Source of the DNA: Acholoe squamosa
Lineage: Eukaryota > Annelida > Polychaeta > Phyllodocida > Polynoidae
Assembly: GCA_949317995.1 (NCBI GenBank)
Contig: OX439037.1
Coordinates: forward strand, 55,276,080 to 55,340,079
DNA length: 64,000 nucleotides
Reading direction: 5' to 3'
Numbering within the stretch: position 1 is the first letter of the stretch; each line of letters opens with the position of its first letter. Under the pieces are notes generated by a model. It was not told where the DNA came from. It ran no database searches and was given only the letters and a program-made list of their open reading frames with translations. Below, one piece after another: positions 1 to 11,575 of this stretch. A program made the translations under genes and the position numbers.

Positions 1-1479
1 AATGCTTCATTGCTGATATAGGCCCGCAATAGTGATATAACCCTTGCAATTTTGGCATCTCACCAACAGGTTACAGACATGGATGGAGTATCAGAATTGT
101 AGCTATTGCTTTTATTTTGAAATGCACTCCTGAGAGTTTCACGCCCAAAGTGAATTTTGAGATTTGTGAATATGGTTGCATATCATGACTGTAACAACAT
201 CTTGTAATATCTTCACAGGCATAAGAGTCACTGAATTGGCTTATTCTAGAACAAATTTCAAAGAGGTAGTGTATACGAATTCCAGCTTTAAGTCTTTAAG
301 ATGAACTCTGACATTTGAAGAAAGTTATGATAACTGTTTTTAGTCTTTTAAGAGCAATCGACTTAACTCCGAGAAAGACAGTTCAGAAATGACTCTCTGA
401 AAATTCAACATAGCTTGACTTACTTCTCTATTCACGCCTCCACTATTTCATTTAGAAATAGGTTTTTCAACTGTCACGTATTGTCTCTGTGTTGAATAAT
501 GACTTGTAAATATTGTTTCAAAGAGTGTAAATATCCGCTAATTATACTCAGACAAATATCACGACGAAAGCCATACTGGATATTAACTATTCCCGAATGA
601 ACTATACCTTTCATAATTATTTGAATGGAGTGATGTGACAGTGGGGTATTAAGCAGATTTTGAAAGTTGGATCTTGTTCTGTCGGTACTGTTGGAAGGTC
701 TTGCCCACAAAACAAACGAAAACAAAAAGAAATAAAATGTGTTTACAACCTTTTGTATACCAAAAACACCTTAATCAACACAATATAGAATGTACTCATT
801 TGTTCAACGAACTTTCTGGTTTTCCAATGCATTGTCCTGTCAAATTATATAATGTGTCAATATAGTAAAAATCTAGTAGTCTTGTGTGCCGTGTGTTTCC
901 ATATTGTGATACTGCATACTATTTATGCGTCTCAAGAAGCTTCAACTGCGCCTTCTTAGGCATCTGGTCAGTAGGAATTAACATATTTCAAATCAAGATC
1001 CTATATCAAAGAGGTTACAACACTACGTTGATTTCTAGCGTCGTGGATTATTGAATGGAGTCTAATTGAGGGCCTGTGGTGCGACGTAGAAGGGTCTAGT
1101 CGCACAAACATGAAGAATGACCCCTAAAGGATAAAGGTTGCTTTAAATAAAAGAAAAAGTTTTGTATTTCCTAAATTCTCATTTGGTGTCCACAGACCCG
1201 TCTGCGACATTGCATATGCAGTTGGATGATATTCACATGGATTATTTATGCCTGTTATATTAAAATTTATAACAATAGGCTCCGTAGACTGTAGTTCTTA
1301 TGATTTCGTGGTCACTATCCCCTGAAGTGCTACAAGAGTAAAGCCAAATCCCATCTAACATTCTAATTGATGACATAAAGGGTTATCGAGGAAAACCATC
1401 GTAGGTTAGTTCCTAAGATACCCTGGTCCGATCTGACAGGTTTCAAATTGTATACTGGCTGCATTAGTTCAAATGGTGT
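1..1479. other. AT-rich DNA without a recognised gene
   Basis: No reading frame here has a recognisable domain; the longest are 83 codons or fewer and overlap on opposite strands. I see no tandem or inverted repeat of note. Confidence 0.5.
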
Positions 1480-1530
1480 GGAGGTTAATTCAAAACAATG
1501 GCAAATTAACACTGTTTTGAATTAACCTCC
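1480..1530. repeat. Perfect 18-bp hairpin
   Basis: The arm GGAGGTTAATTCAAAACA at 1480-1497 is repeated as its exact reverse complement at 1513-1530, with a 15-nt loop. The loop contains another AAATTAAC, related to the arm. It is probably the core of a small foldback or MITE. I see no matching direct repeats that would mark the insertion ends. Confidence 0.8.
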
Positions 1531-3255
1531 TGAAGTATCCTCCAACATAATAAAGACCCATTTTCAGTCTGTAAATAAATAAATGAAAAGTTGAATAGAT
1601 ACACCATTAAGGAAAGTAGAGACACTCTCACATACTTGTCCCTTCAAACATCTGACAGCCAACATATTGCTACAAACAGGAGGTCTTAAGAAAAGAATTT
1701 ATATTGAACACTAAATCATCTCAAACCAGGCAATGCAGCTGGTACCTTGCCATATCAGTTGCCTCGCACTATAGTTCAATCCATTGAAGCCAGGTGGCCG
1801 ACTATTAGTTTCTTACTTCCACATTCTGATACCAGGTGGCAGTGTGGTTTCTCTTGCAGCATCGGTCCCAGAAGAGGGGCTCTCTAGACTGTATAACTAA
1901 CTACAAGTGTGTTGTAGAAACATCGGTAGGGTAGTCACCGACTGTACCACTGCTGGCCCACTGGTACACTTCTGTGAATTATTTCTGTCAATATATGTAT
2001 AAACATATATAATAAAGATGAAATCTCCGCTGGCTTGGCTCAGGGGAGGAGAGACAATAGGGGGCGACGCCACAAGGGTACCACTTACACACGGCCATCA
2101 CATAAATAACCACAAGACTCAATGGTCCACCAGACACAGATTTGCTGATTGGTTCGTCTAGTCAAGCAATCCCCAAGGACTTTACATCCATCCCATGCTT
2201 AAGACTATCGGGTGAATAGGGATTGGTCAGCATCAAAACAAGAAGATCGAATCACCAGAGACCCAGAAAAATGAGTTTTCGTCTTGATGATATGCGCCAT
2301 TCCCTGTGGAAATAGCAGGCAAGGTCTTTCTCTTTTTGGCAGGGAGGGTCAAACCTGCAGATATTGTGAGACACAACACATTGCTTGTTTATTAGGCCTA
2401 GCCATAGGGTGTTACATAGTTCATTGATGCATCAAATTCATTTGCTGATATAATGCATGACTGCAGCCGTTCTCGGAATGTGTAACTTCTGAAATGCCAA
2501 AAGTGGACGACACAATCAAATCCAACTCTCTAGATAACCTACCCAGACGAGCAAACATCCTTTAGATGGAGCTATATGCTTGTCTCCATACCCAGTTGTT
2601 TCCATCATGAGCATGGCACAATCCTGCACCATGCTAGTGGATGGACATATTTGAAATGCTGAGTCAGCAGGTGTCCTGAGGATCTAGACTGCGATGCCAC
2701 TGGTGTCCTGCCTGCCCAGTAGTATATGGAAATGTTAGCAAGGTCGGGTACATATGTAACATGAGACGGTTAGGTTTTGGTAGGGAACGATTGCAACATG
2801 GGCAAATGGTCACAAGCCTGTGGCATTTATTTCATACCAGTATTGGTATTTACCTTTATACTTAGATCTCGCGAACTTACCAGTGGGAGAATTAGAAATG
2901 AGAGGGTTTAGGAATGGAACCATTCTAAACAGCTAGTGTATGACGTCCTGGACGCTCTGCTTGAATTTAGGGGAATGTAGCTGGAATTTTTCAGCTTTAT
3001 GAGGAAACAGGTGGCGTGAACTCCTCCCTTGCTCTATTGAGGCTGGTTCATAAAAAAGCCAGTAGGAGGCCCATTGTGGATAGGGTTATTGGCAGTAAAG
3101 GAGAGTCAATACTAGAGGTGTAAGAGGAATTAGCGCCTATTTCATGGGTCTGGTGTGATAAATAGACAGAGCCAGCCTCTCTATTCATTGCTGGTCAGGA
3201 AACCAGACCAACCTAGGTTTGCAAAGCAATTAACAGCGGAATTAACACTCTCCCC
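1531..3255. other. No recognised gene
   Basis: Mixed AT-rich sequence. There is a short palindromic stretch near 1995-2015 (ATATATGT...ACATATAT) and nothing else I can support. Confidence 0.45.
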
Positions 3256-3361
3256 GCTATTAATACCTATAGTCCACTGGGCCTCTTCGGCCGCCTTTTG
3301 TGTAGGGAATCTATGGCCAAAATCGACCGAAGAGGCCCTGTGGACTATAGGTATTATCAGC
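3256..3361. repeat. Inverted repeat, MITE-like hairpin
   Basis: Arms of about 35 nt face each other across a 36-nt loop. The core arms, 3262-3290 and 3327-3355, match at 28 of 29 positions; two further mismatches occur in the outer 6 nt. The core contains GGGCCTCTTCGG and its complement. The small ORFs on the two strands here encode near-identical peptides only because the DNA is palindromic. This is probably a non-autonomous foldback element or hairpin remnant. Confidence 0.8.
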
Positions 3362-5286
3362 ATAATATACCATGACCACACAAAGCAGTGGTTAGCAGGC
3401 CCTCAACGATGTGATGGCCTATACCTGCCCAACCTCCTCCCAATATAATATATTGGGGCGATGCTGGATATATTGCTCATCCGATGTTGAATCATTGTAG
3501 ACCAACTGAATTACATATATTTCTAGGCCCACTAAAAGTCCTGTACATGACAGGGAATGTTTACAGTTAACATGTGCTCTTCACACACTATCTGATCATC
3601 CAGCCTGAAAAAAAAACAAAAACATTTAGAGGGTATTTTTTATTTCCGTCAGGTCCATGTTCCATGTTTTCATGATACAGCAATGCAGGGATGTGCAGAT
3701 GTGTTACTTGTCAGCATCATTTTGGCATATGTATACAGTGGATCCTTTGGGCATTGCATCCGAAGTATGCATCATGACGACCAAGGAGGGAAGTAAATCT
3801 CACACACTGTTACCCTTTTTAATTTATGTTCATTGGCATTCTATTTGCAACCAAGTATTATGTAATCATAAAACATTAATAATAAGAATGGCATCTACGT
3901 TTACCAGTGACATTTTCACTAGCTATATAGGCCCTGAGCTGCTCATTTCTACTCCGACCTAGCAACATGAGCAGAACATTGCTTTCACCTAGTGATAGCA
4001 GGCGGAACTATAAAAACCCAACCTCTCAAGTACCGACGACAGCACCACCTCACGGACCTTTGCTAAACCAGTCGATAAGGGAGGGAGTATCAATTAAGGC
4101 ACTGCTTTCAGAGCTGCTCGCCTGATTAGGTTCGATAACAAGTGGATATGAGGAACTTTCATCTTCGCGCTGGGCGAATTTGCACGATCTAAGAAATCTG
4201 ATAACGCGTTTAGTAGGGCATGGCCGTTTTGGTTGTAGTATACACGGTGCATATTTGATCTCTTTTCTGTTACTTTCGTTCTTGCAACATCAACAGGAAA
4301 ATGATGATATACCTAGTTTTAATTCATAACCACTACTAGTCCAATACGAGGAGTCATTACATGCAATGAGAAAATATGAGAGAACAGCTCTGTGTCAATG
4401 AAGTAAACGCTCATTCGCTTTCAACTGCTTCTCCCAGGTAAATGAAAGTAATAAGACAAACAATGTGACATTCGGCTACATGTAGTTACTTAACCAGGCA
4501 CTATTGGTATGATAGCAAATGCGTATAGGGCGACATATCATATGCAATGTTACGCTGAGAATCAATAGATATCGCTATAATCCGACCAATTACGACACAT
4601 GTATGGTAATAACCATGTCACTGCAAACACGTCACATTACATAAATCAGTACACCCCACACAGGTGCCCTGACAAGTACCAGATTGATTTGTAACAATAG
4701 GGTCTTACTGCCCCAACATAATGAGCTACTCATTAGCATACCTCACGCTGCAGAGCTGCTCATGTATTGGTGGCGCCCTCGTTGGCGTCTAGCCCTTTTC
4801 ATAACGCATATGCCAGTAATGCACTACTTTCATTTTTTTTCTCGCCATGATGCATGAATGCAACCTTGACAAATCATTCATCTTTTATCAATGACGGGAA
4901 AGACATTCCGAAAGAGTGAGGGTTATGCACCTAGGCAGTGCTAGTAAGGTACTCATCAGGATTCACTTTGGGTGTCATAAGTACAAAGTAGCATGGACCT
5001 GAAGGGACAACACTGCCTTTAAAGTGCTAGCAGTGGGACCAGAAGAAGGGAAGGTTCATTATGGAGGTTTTTCTTGCCTGTAGTTGGGTCGTCAGTCTTG
5101 GTGTAGACGCTATATAGCCTGCACGTAAACAGATGGATCAGTTTACGCGAGTAATTAGCCATCAATCACCTGGTCGGCCACTTTAATTGGCGTGCTGCCC
5201 GGCCTAGTGTCCATCATCCACCGGATCTTTAACAGACACACAGCCCCTCAGTTCTTGTCCTAAGTGCACAGGACACTGCCGCCAAA
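3362..5286. other. No recognised gene
   Basis: A 9-bp palindrome (CCCAATATA/TATATTGGG) lies at 3439-3457. Otherwise the sequence is unremarkable. A 101-codon frame at 3657-3962 has no recognisable domain and I do not call it a gene. Confidence 0.45.
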
Positions 5287-5334
5287 TATTACCATTAGTT
5301 ATCCGTCATTGACCACTGACTTTGTGGGTAGGCT
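5287..5334 (+). repeat. Left inverted terminal repeat of DIRS-like element
   Basis: This segment, starting TATTACCATTAGTTATCC, matches the reverse complement of 9240-9287 at 45 of 48 positions. Inverted terminal repeats are characteristic of DIRS1-type elements. The three mismatches are all transitions, as expected from old divergence. Confidence 0.85.
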
Positions 5335-5849
5335 TACAGAGGCAGGTCTTGACGAAAGCATGCTGGGCTTATCAAGATGCTGGGGCGCGGGCAAGCTAGC
5401 AGGACCAGACGCCGATGCTCCCAGCGGGGGGCAGGGATACCCGGCCACACGCGCCTGAACAACACATGGGGTACCATGAGCAGCTCGGTTGCCCCCAGAA
5501 GAGGGACCCGACGCGACCTGCCACCAGGTGGCAGCATTTGACATATGTCTGATTCTTGAGACAGATAAGTCACAGTGTCCCAATAAGGACATCTGGTGAC
5601 AAGTGAAGGCGTCCCCACATGATGATGTAAGTAAGGTGTCTATTGATTGACATGTCGCATGGGGGACCCCAACACAGACCTGTCAATCACAGAAGGGCCT
5701 ACTGTTTGACCACGCCCTAATTGAGTCTCATCAGCATTATAATTGGCTGAATCCATTTCACCCCAGGCCAGAGGGCTTCACCCCAGGGGGCTACGTAAGT
5801 AGAAACAGGTGTCTGTTGTCATCACACTGCTGAGCAGCTCGCGACAGAC
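5335..5849 (+). other. 5' leader of DIRS-like element, non-coding
   Basis: The stretch lies between the left terminal repeat and the first plausible coding frame. It is moderately GC-rich compared with the flanks. Short frames on both strands (for example 5299-5618 on -) show no domain. It is presumably a leader or a decayed gag region. Confidence 0.4.
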
Positions 5850-6092
5850 ATGGAAACTCCTGACCTGAGACCAGTATCACCCTCCACACCTCCTAGGAGC
5901 AACATTCTGAATAAAGCCATACAACTAGCACAGGTGGAGGGGTGCGCCCCCTGGGATGCCCAAATCACCATCAGAGACCTTTTCCCACAGGGAGATGCAC
6001 ATTATGACGATGGTTATACCCAAGATGGGCAGCCGCCACCAGGGGGCGTCGAACCACCAGCAGGACTACCGGTCCAGCAGCAAAACCCTTAG
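5850..6092 (+). CDS. Small ORF upstream of DIRS RT, possible gag or pol N-terminus
   Basis: An 80-codon frame starts with ATG and encodes a proline-rich peptide (residues 1-20 and 60-80) followed by a CAA-rich, glutamine-coding stretch (6130-6180) in the DNA. It sits where DIRS elements usually carry a gag-like ORF or the N-terminal part of pol. I recognise no specific motif, so the assignment rests on position only. The sequence between it and the RT contains stops in all frames that I checked. Confidence 0.35.
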   Translation: METPDLRPVSPSTPPRSNILNKAIQLAQVEGCAPWDAQITIRDLFPQGDAHYDDGYTQDGQPPPGGVEPPAGLPVQQQNP

Positions 6093-6277
6093 GGGTGGCA
6101 AGTGAGATAAGCAGTCCAAACAGAACCACTACAAAGGCGGCAACAAATCCAACAACAAAGACAACAACAACAAATAAATGTAAGTCTTTCAGTTGTGGAT
6201 ACACCTGATACAGCCAAGCTACCCGAAACACCTGAAAAGAATCCAAAAAAAAGACCCAGGCCTTTTCAGCAGGTGGT

Positions 6278-6997
6278 TTGGGTAGGCAGGCTAACAAATG
6301 GCATACATTCACCAAAGACAGATGGGTGCTGGCTATAGTGAAGGGCTTGACCATAAATCTACACACTATCCCTGTACAGTCAGAGATCCCAGACTCAGCA
6401 TCTATTAACCCAGTTAAAGATGCTCAGTTGGATACACAAATACAGGATATGTTGAGTAAAGGTATCATAGAGCCTGCAGAACATAATGTGAGGGCATTTG
6501 TCTCACACATGTTTTTAAGACCTAAAACAGATGACACTTTCAGACCTATTTTGAACCTCTCAGAACTAAATGAGTTCACAGTCTACAAACACTTCAAAAT
6601 GGATCATCATCGCATCTGTCATGCATATTTTGCCTCAACACTCTTTATAAGTTCTGTAGATATTACGTCAGCCTACTTCACCCTATCCATTAAGGAAAGG
6701 GACAGGGATTTCTTGCGATTCCAGTTCCATGGTAAATGGTATAGGCATACATGCCTACTAAATGGATACTCACCAGAGCCAAGACTGTTTACATGTATCA
6801 TGAAGACACTACTTTCACATCTGAGAGTACATTATGGCGTAAACTTGGTATTTTACATTGATGACACACTTATTTTTGGAGACACTCCAGAATTAGTGGA
6901 ACAATCTGTAAAACACACTCTTAGAATCCTACAAAAAGCAGGCTTAACAATTAACTTCAGAAAATCAGTCGTGACCCCGGCACAGTCTATTGAATAG
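6278..6997 (+). pseudogene. DIRS-type reverse transcriptase domain (broken pol)
   Basis: The frame begins with the block that precedes RT in DIRS pol proteins (TKDRWVLAIV, residues 13-22). It continues with RT palm motifs: RPILNLSELN near residue 90, SSVDITSAYF near 125 with the first catalytic Asp, and FYIDDTLIF near 190 with the double Asp. It stops at TAG 6995-6997, exactly where an intact element would read into the conserved LGF-T-D block; that block is still legible just after the stop. The RT catalytic residues are present, but the ORF is interrupted and cannot make full pol. It probably once extended upstream through 6170-6278, where RT-adjacent residues remain readable. Confidence 0.85.
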
Positions 6998-6999
6998 CT

Positions 7000-8080
7000 G
7001 CGTTTCACCATTGACTCAACCACACTGACATTACACAAACCACCCAAGAAAGTGAAAAGTCAGGAGGCTGTCAATCAGACAGTTCGCAGCAGTCATAGGA
7101 AAGCTGGCAGCCACTGAACCTGGAAATGACAGGGCCATATCAAACTCCTCCAGAGAGTTAAATATTGGGCCCTCGCCAAGTCATTAGGTAAACATGATGT
7201 AACCATGTACCTAAATGACAAGGTTCATGATTGCATCAAACAGTGGCTGTCACATCTCCCTATCGCCTCAGCGTTTTATGCAGAAATCCGCCCACAGGTG
7301 TCAATCTACACAGACTCTTCTTAAACAAGGTGGGGTTGCTATTGGCAACAAGGCGATTTTGACTATGGGGAAGAAGGCCCATTGAGTTACAAGAACTGCA
7401 TATTGATATTTTCGAATTGAAGGCAGTTCTCATGGCTCTGAAGAAACTTTAACGTAGAGTGAAGGGGCAATGTGTACAACAGAACAGCCCTATGCTGTAT
7501 CAGAATAGGTGGTTCTCTGGATTCCATACCATGTGATGAGGTCACACAGTGCATATATACTTATGCATGGAAACACAGAATCACCTTCAAGTTGCCCTAC
7601 AACCCTACTAAACTCAATGTGGAGGCAGACAGGGCATCAAGAGCCTTTGCCTCATCGGCAGAGTGGTCACTATCCCCTACTCTCCAGAATTACATCTTCT
7701 CAGCATTTCAAAAACCTCAGGTTGACCTATTTGTCTCATACCAAAATGCGATCTGCCCTAAGTACGTTTCACTACATTACGTTGCTAATGCTATGGCGAC
7801 CGACACATTCACCTGTACATGGAATGATAATTCATTAATCTTCCCATCTTTCTCTCTTATTGGCAGGGTGCGGAGGAAGATCAAGCAGGACAAAACCACT
7901 AGACTGTTAGTGATCCCCAGCTGGTCAACACAGCCATGGTACACCAGCCTCACTAGGCTCGGGAGGTACAGCGAGCACCTGCAAATCCCCATTACCTCTT
8001 CGACCCTGTTGTGGCCAGGGGACCCCACCAAGAAATTCCCATTGGCAGGCAGATCACACCTAATGATTGTCCCTATATGA
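7000..8080 (+). pseudogene. DIRS RNase H and conserved pol C-terminal region (broken)
   Basis: After the RT stop, RNase H remnants are readable with several stops, including YTDSS near 7307-7321. An open stretch from 7472 to 8080 then carries the hallmarks of the DIRS pol C-terminus: KLNVEADRASRA (end of RNase H), PQVDLFVSYQNA, ATDTFTCTW, and the LLVIPSWSTQPWY block. In intact DIRS elements these belong to one protein with the RT. The reading frame changes relative to the RT ORF, so this is a pseudogene segment. YR begins about 50 nt downstream. Confidence 0.8.
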
Positions 8081-8130
8081 GAACCATATGGTGGGATCTG
8101 CTGGGCTACTCGTTTACTTCATGAAAGGTA

Positions 8131-8925
8131 TTGGCCATGGCATGGGGCCCTAATACTGCAGCGGTCTATGTGGGATGTGCAAAGCGATGGATGGCTTTCA
8201 CAAGTCTAAGGGACATGCACCCCACACAACCATCAGTCAGGGACTGCATACAGTTCCTCAGTGAATATCTTGATACTGGGGTAGGTCGCAGTGCCATCAA
8301 TACGTCCAGGTCGTTTCTATCATGTTTTATAACCTTTAATGGGAAATCAGCTGGAGAAGAGCCTACCTTATTGAGGTTTGTCAAAGGGACAAACATCCAG
8401 AAATGCCCAACAAAGTCAAAGGAATTTGTTTGGGACCCACAGCCAGCATTATTAACAATGCAGAACTTGGGATACATATAGGGACTAAACTAAGAGAAGC
8501 TTACCAGACCTACTATGTTACTGGTCTTACTAGCCACTGGACAAAGGCTGCAAGCACTGCACCTTATGCTCAGAGGAGACTGTGAGTGGACTGATCATTC
8601 AGTCAAGATTACATACTCACTTTGCACAAAAACTAACAATCCAGCTGACAAGCCGCTGATTATGTACTTTCAAAGAAGAAAAGATGAAAGGTTGTGTGTA
8701 TATTCCCATCTTAGAGCATACACTGCTGACCAAAGGTCACAATCTGCCATGTCGTTTGTCTTTTCGACAGTGAAACTGCCCACCTCCAGGGCCAGTGCAA
8801 AGACAATATCCAGACAAGTAAAATCAGCACTGAAGGATGCTGGAGTAGATGAGCAGTATACAGCTTACCCTGCTCACCATGCCTTGACGTCAGCTGCAGC
8901 AAGGAAACAGTTACAGGCACAATGA
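8131..8925 (+). pseudogene. DIRS tyrosine recombinase (broken, catalytic box deleted)
   Basis: Two overlapping frames (8131-8481 and 8515-8925) together resemble a DIRS YR, which inserts the circular cDNA in place of an integrase. The first catalytic box is clear: LLATGQRLQAL around 8524-8556. The second box, normally H-x-x-R followed by HA-TSAA, reads PAHHALTSAA at 8872-8901. It looks as though three residues including the catalytic Arg have been lost in frame. The frame ends at 8923-8925, before a recognisable Trp-Ser...Tyr box. A frameshift separates the two halves near 8480. The enzyme cannot be active. Confidence 0.8.
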
Positions 8926-9239
8926 GTGCTGAGGCTTTTACAGCAAGATAGCTGTAAACTATTTTCCCTTAAGGAAATATTTTCCCTTAAGGAAAAAAAG
9001 GGGGGGGGGGAGGTACATTACCCCTACAGTCATTGAAATAACAATGTTATGTCATACAAGGTGTATGCAATGTATAGCATTTTGCATGTTTACTCGGAAC
9101 ATTAAGTTCCTGACCTATTATATATGACATTGTTTTGTCTACATATAAAGTGATGACTGTAGTTTTGCTAACTTATAATAAAACCTATTTATATAGCAAA
9201 GCTACTGCCTGAGTTCTAATTTCATGAACGAGTTTAAGT
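8926..9239 (+). other. 3' non-coding part of DIRS-like element
   Basis: It contains two copies of TTTCCCTTAAGGAAA (8963-8977 and 8981-8995), an A-run and an 11-nt G-run (9000-9010). The remainder is AT-rich with no ORF. Confidence 0.5.
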
Positions 9240-9287
9240 AGCCTGCCCACAAAGTCAGTGGTCGATGATGGATAACTAATGGTAATA
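9240..9287 (-). repeat. Right inverted terminal repeat of DIRS-like element
   Basis: Reverse complement of 5287-5334 with three mismatches in 48 positions. It is followed directly by a palindromic sequence. Confidence 0.85.
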
Positions 9288-9288
9288 A

Positions 9289-9501
9289 TTGTTAAGTTAT
9301 TTTAATGTAATGTAAAACAACTGTAATTATTATAATAGTCTTGCCAAAAGCACTCTTCCCACCACTGAGTCACCAGCAAAATTAAAACTTGAATTATGTT
9401 AAAGTATGACGATAAGCCTCTGTAAGCCAACCGACATCAGTGGTAGATAGCATACTATGATAATAATTACAGTTATTTTACATTACATTAAAATAACTTA
9501 A
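9289..9501. repeat. Palindrome plus a second degenerate terminal-repeat copy
   Basis: The segment 9289-9337 (starting near GTTAAGTTATTTTAATG) is repeated almost perfectly in inverted orientation at 9452-9500. The loop between them contains, at about 9415-9450, a diverged second copy of the DIRS terminal repeat (CCTCTGTAAGCC and CAGTGGTAGAT) in the same orientation as the right repeat. This may be a tandem or rearranged terminus of the element. It may equally be a solo-repeat remnant. Confidence 0.65.
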
Positions 9502-10399
9502 CAGTTGTCAACCCCTTCCCAGGCTAATAGAACAGTATTAACCCTTGTTATAGCGTGATGCCTCAGGGATTCATGCTCATCTGATGTTACGATGCACCAG
9601 TGCAGCAGTGTGCGAGCAGCTACCCGGTGGATTGATGCATCATGGTGACTGAGTGCGGAGGACATTTTGCATTGCTATGGTTTCCTTTCAGGGTAGATAT
9701 GAGCTAGAACCCAACAATTGATCAGACAGATTTCAGCAGGCGTTTTCAGAAATAATGCATGTAAATCTGCAGACAACGCAAGATGGCATTACTTACTTTG
9801 AAAATATCTAATGATTTTTAGGTCAAAAACACCAAATGGTCAAAGCGTCCATCATGTGTCTTCAGGAATATGAACCTATGGGCACTCTTTGGCTCTTTGT
9901 ATCGATAGCTACATGCATTTGCTAGTCTTTGGTGCTGTAACATATTTGCATCCCTTTAGAATAGACCCTTTAGCACTTTAAGATAGATCCTTTTGACATA
10001 TTATGACCTGGGCAACTATTTGGAAGGCTAACCGGTCAAATGATTCATCTTCTGTGCTCTATATTTCACAGTTAGCTAGCTGTACGCTGGGAAAATGCAG
10101 AACCCAATCTCTGCAGATTTCTCTCTATAGATTTAGGTAAGACAGGATATTCAATGCACACGTGTGGAGCGTGGGAATATTAATCATTATTGTATACGTT
10201 TGGTTCTGTATATGTGGAGATTCAGCCTACATGGTACGTTTTTTTACTCTCAGAGTAGTAGTCCTCGGCAAGCAAATGCATTAGGAATATAGGGTTACAG
10301 ATTGAGGACTGAATATCTACACCCGAGAAGAATTTATTTGTTCTGTTAGTTTGTTAGGCATAGGTATTATTTCTTATATTTAACAGGATATCACTACAC
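9502..10399. other. No recognised gene
   Basis: AT-rich sequence with no supported ORF or clear repeat. Confidence 0.4.
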
Positions 10400-10640
10400 A
10401 TACATGCCATACAAAAGGAAACACAACAGGCATGTATTATAGACAATGCAAAATGTTTGTCAGGAAATACCAAATGCACATACAGGAAATGCAAAATACA
10501 TGTGCAAGGAATACATAAAGCAGATAAAATATATAAGAAAAAAAAACACCAAATGTATGCAGAGAAAATACACAGGTCATGCATGAAATACAAAATTCAG
10601 AATGTTTAGGAAATACAAAATACATGTGTGGAAAGTACAC
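10400..10640. repeat. Degenerate short tandem repeat, GGAAATACAAAATACATGTG-like
   Basis: Related words recur every 20-25 nt: GGAAATACCAAATGCACAT, GGAAATGCAAAATACATGTG, GGAATACATAAAG, GAAATACAAAATTC, GGAAATACAAAATACATGTG. The frames on - through it are rich in repeated Cys/Phe/Tyr because of the repeat, not because it is a gene. Confidence 0.5.
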
Positions 10641-11194
10641 TCTTCTCATACTGGAAGCTACTAGAAGTTGTTCATTCTTCAATTTAACCAGACAAAAGAA
10701 AATGTTGGTGGTTTTAAAGGGCAATTTCCGTTATCGGAATTTTAGAAATGACAATGGGATGAGGAATCCTGAGAGAAGCTCTGGATTCTGCGGGTGGCAA
10801 TTTTCAGAACCGGTGGGGTTTAGATTGGGATGGATGGCTATTCTTCCTCATTTGTCAAGCGGAAGAAGTCGAATTGGAGTTGTTAAGTTACAGGAATTAT
10901 TGTGCCACAAGGAGCATGAGATGCAGACACCCAATTTTTTGTCGTATCTGTCATCTTTATCGTTCTGATGAGAAAGTCAAAAATGCTCCTAACCAACGTA
11001 GATCTACTGTTCTGACTGTTTTGATAGACTCAAACAAGCACGATGTCCATTCAAGCTTAATGTTAAAAAGTGAATTAGTTTTATCCTCATTTTCTATATC
11101 TGTTTTTCCTCATTGTACATGGATTAGATAAAAAGTAGCTGTATAACGGTGCTGTTGCATAGCTGGGCGTCAGTCCCTTGTCTAGGCCAAGTGG
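10641..11194. other. No recognised gene
   Basis: A 129-codon frame ends at 10968 on +, but its protein matches nothing I know and it overlaps the repeat upstream. I make no call. Confidence 0.35.
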
Positions 11195-11221
11195 TATACG
11201 CCCAAGCTCCTTGGGCGTATA
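11195..11221. repeat. Perfect 11-bp hairpin at the left end of the foldback
   Basis: TATACGCCCAA (11195-11205) and TTGGGCGTATA (11211-11221) are exact reverse complements around a 5-nt loop. Confidence 0.85.
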
Positions 11222-11499
11222 GTGGCCTTATACGCCCGAGGAGCGTACATGGGACTTTTCCATACATGGGAAACCAATTCATACATGGGACATATATAAC
11301 ATACACAGGATTTTCAGCCCATACACGGGACTCCACCCGAGGAACAAACACGGGACATTTTACGGGATTCACGGGATACACGGGATTGTGTGGACATACA
11401 AAGGCCATACACAGGAGCCCCACCCCTGGGACACCTAGTGAGACATTTTTACATGGATGCACGGGAATATAATTTGATTATTGTGGTCCATCCATCAGT

Positions 11500-11575
11500 G
11501 ACTCCTTGGCCGAGGGGTTAAGGCGACTGATCGACAATCGTGGGGTACCCAGTTCGCCTCCCCTCTCTGGCTATG
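11500..11575 (+). other. tRNA-Ser-like segment, probable tRNA pseudogene or SINE head
   Basis: TGGCCGAGGGGTTAAGGC near 11507-11524 differs at one base from the box A and D-arm of serine tRNAs. AGTTCGCCTCC at about 11551-11561 resembles a box B. A T-run (about 11574-11580) follows, as at RNA polymerase III terminators. The acceptor and anticodon stems do not pair well, so it is unlikely to be a working tRNA. A tRNA-derived SINE head or a pseudogene captured inside the foldback element is more plausible. Confidence 0.45.

Larger units (their letters stand above)
5287..9287 (+). mobile_element. DIRS1-like YR retroelement, decayed
   Basis: DIRS elements encode a reverse transcriptase, RNase H, a conserved pol C-terminal region and a tyrosine recombinase in place of an integrase, and carry inverted terminal repeats. 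This copy shows that set. There are 48-bp inverted ends (5287-5334 and 9240-9287), RT with a YIDD box (6278-6997), RNase H and pol C-terminal remnants (7000-8080) and YR boxes (8131-8925), all on + in that order. Stops and frameshifts break pol and YR, so the copy is dead. The outer boundaries are uncertain because only part of the terminal repeats can be aligned. A poly-G run (9000-9010) and two TTTCCCTTAAGGAAA boxes (8963-8977, 8981-8995) lie between YR and the right repeat. Confidence 0.8.

Noticed and set aside
3181..3448. Facing ORFs on both strands with similar peptides
   Set aside because: Explained by the inverted repeat at 3256-3361.
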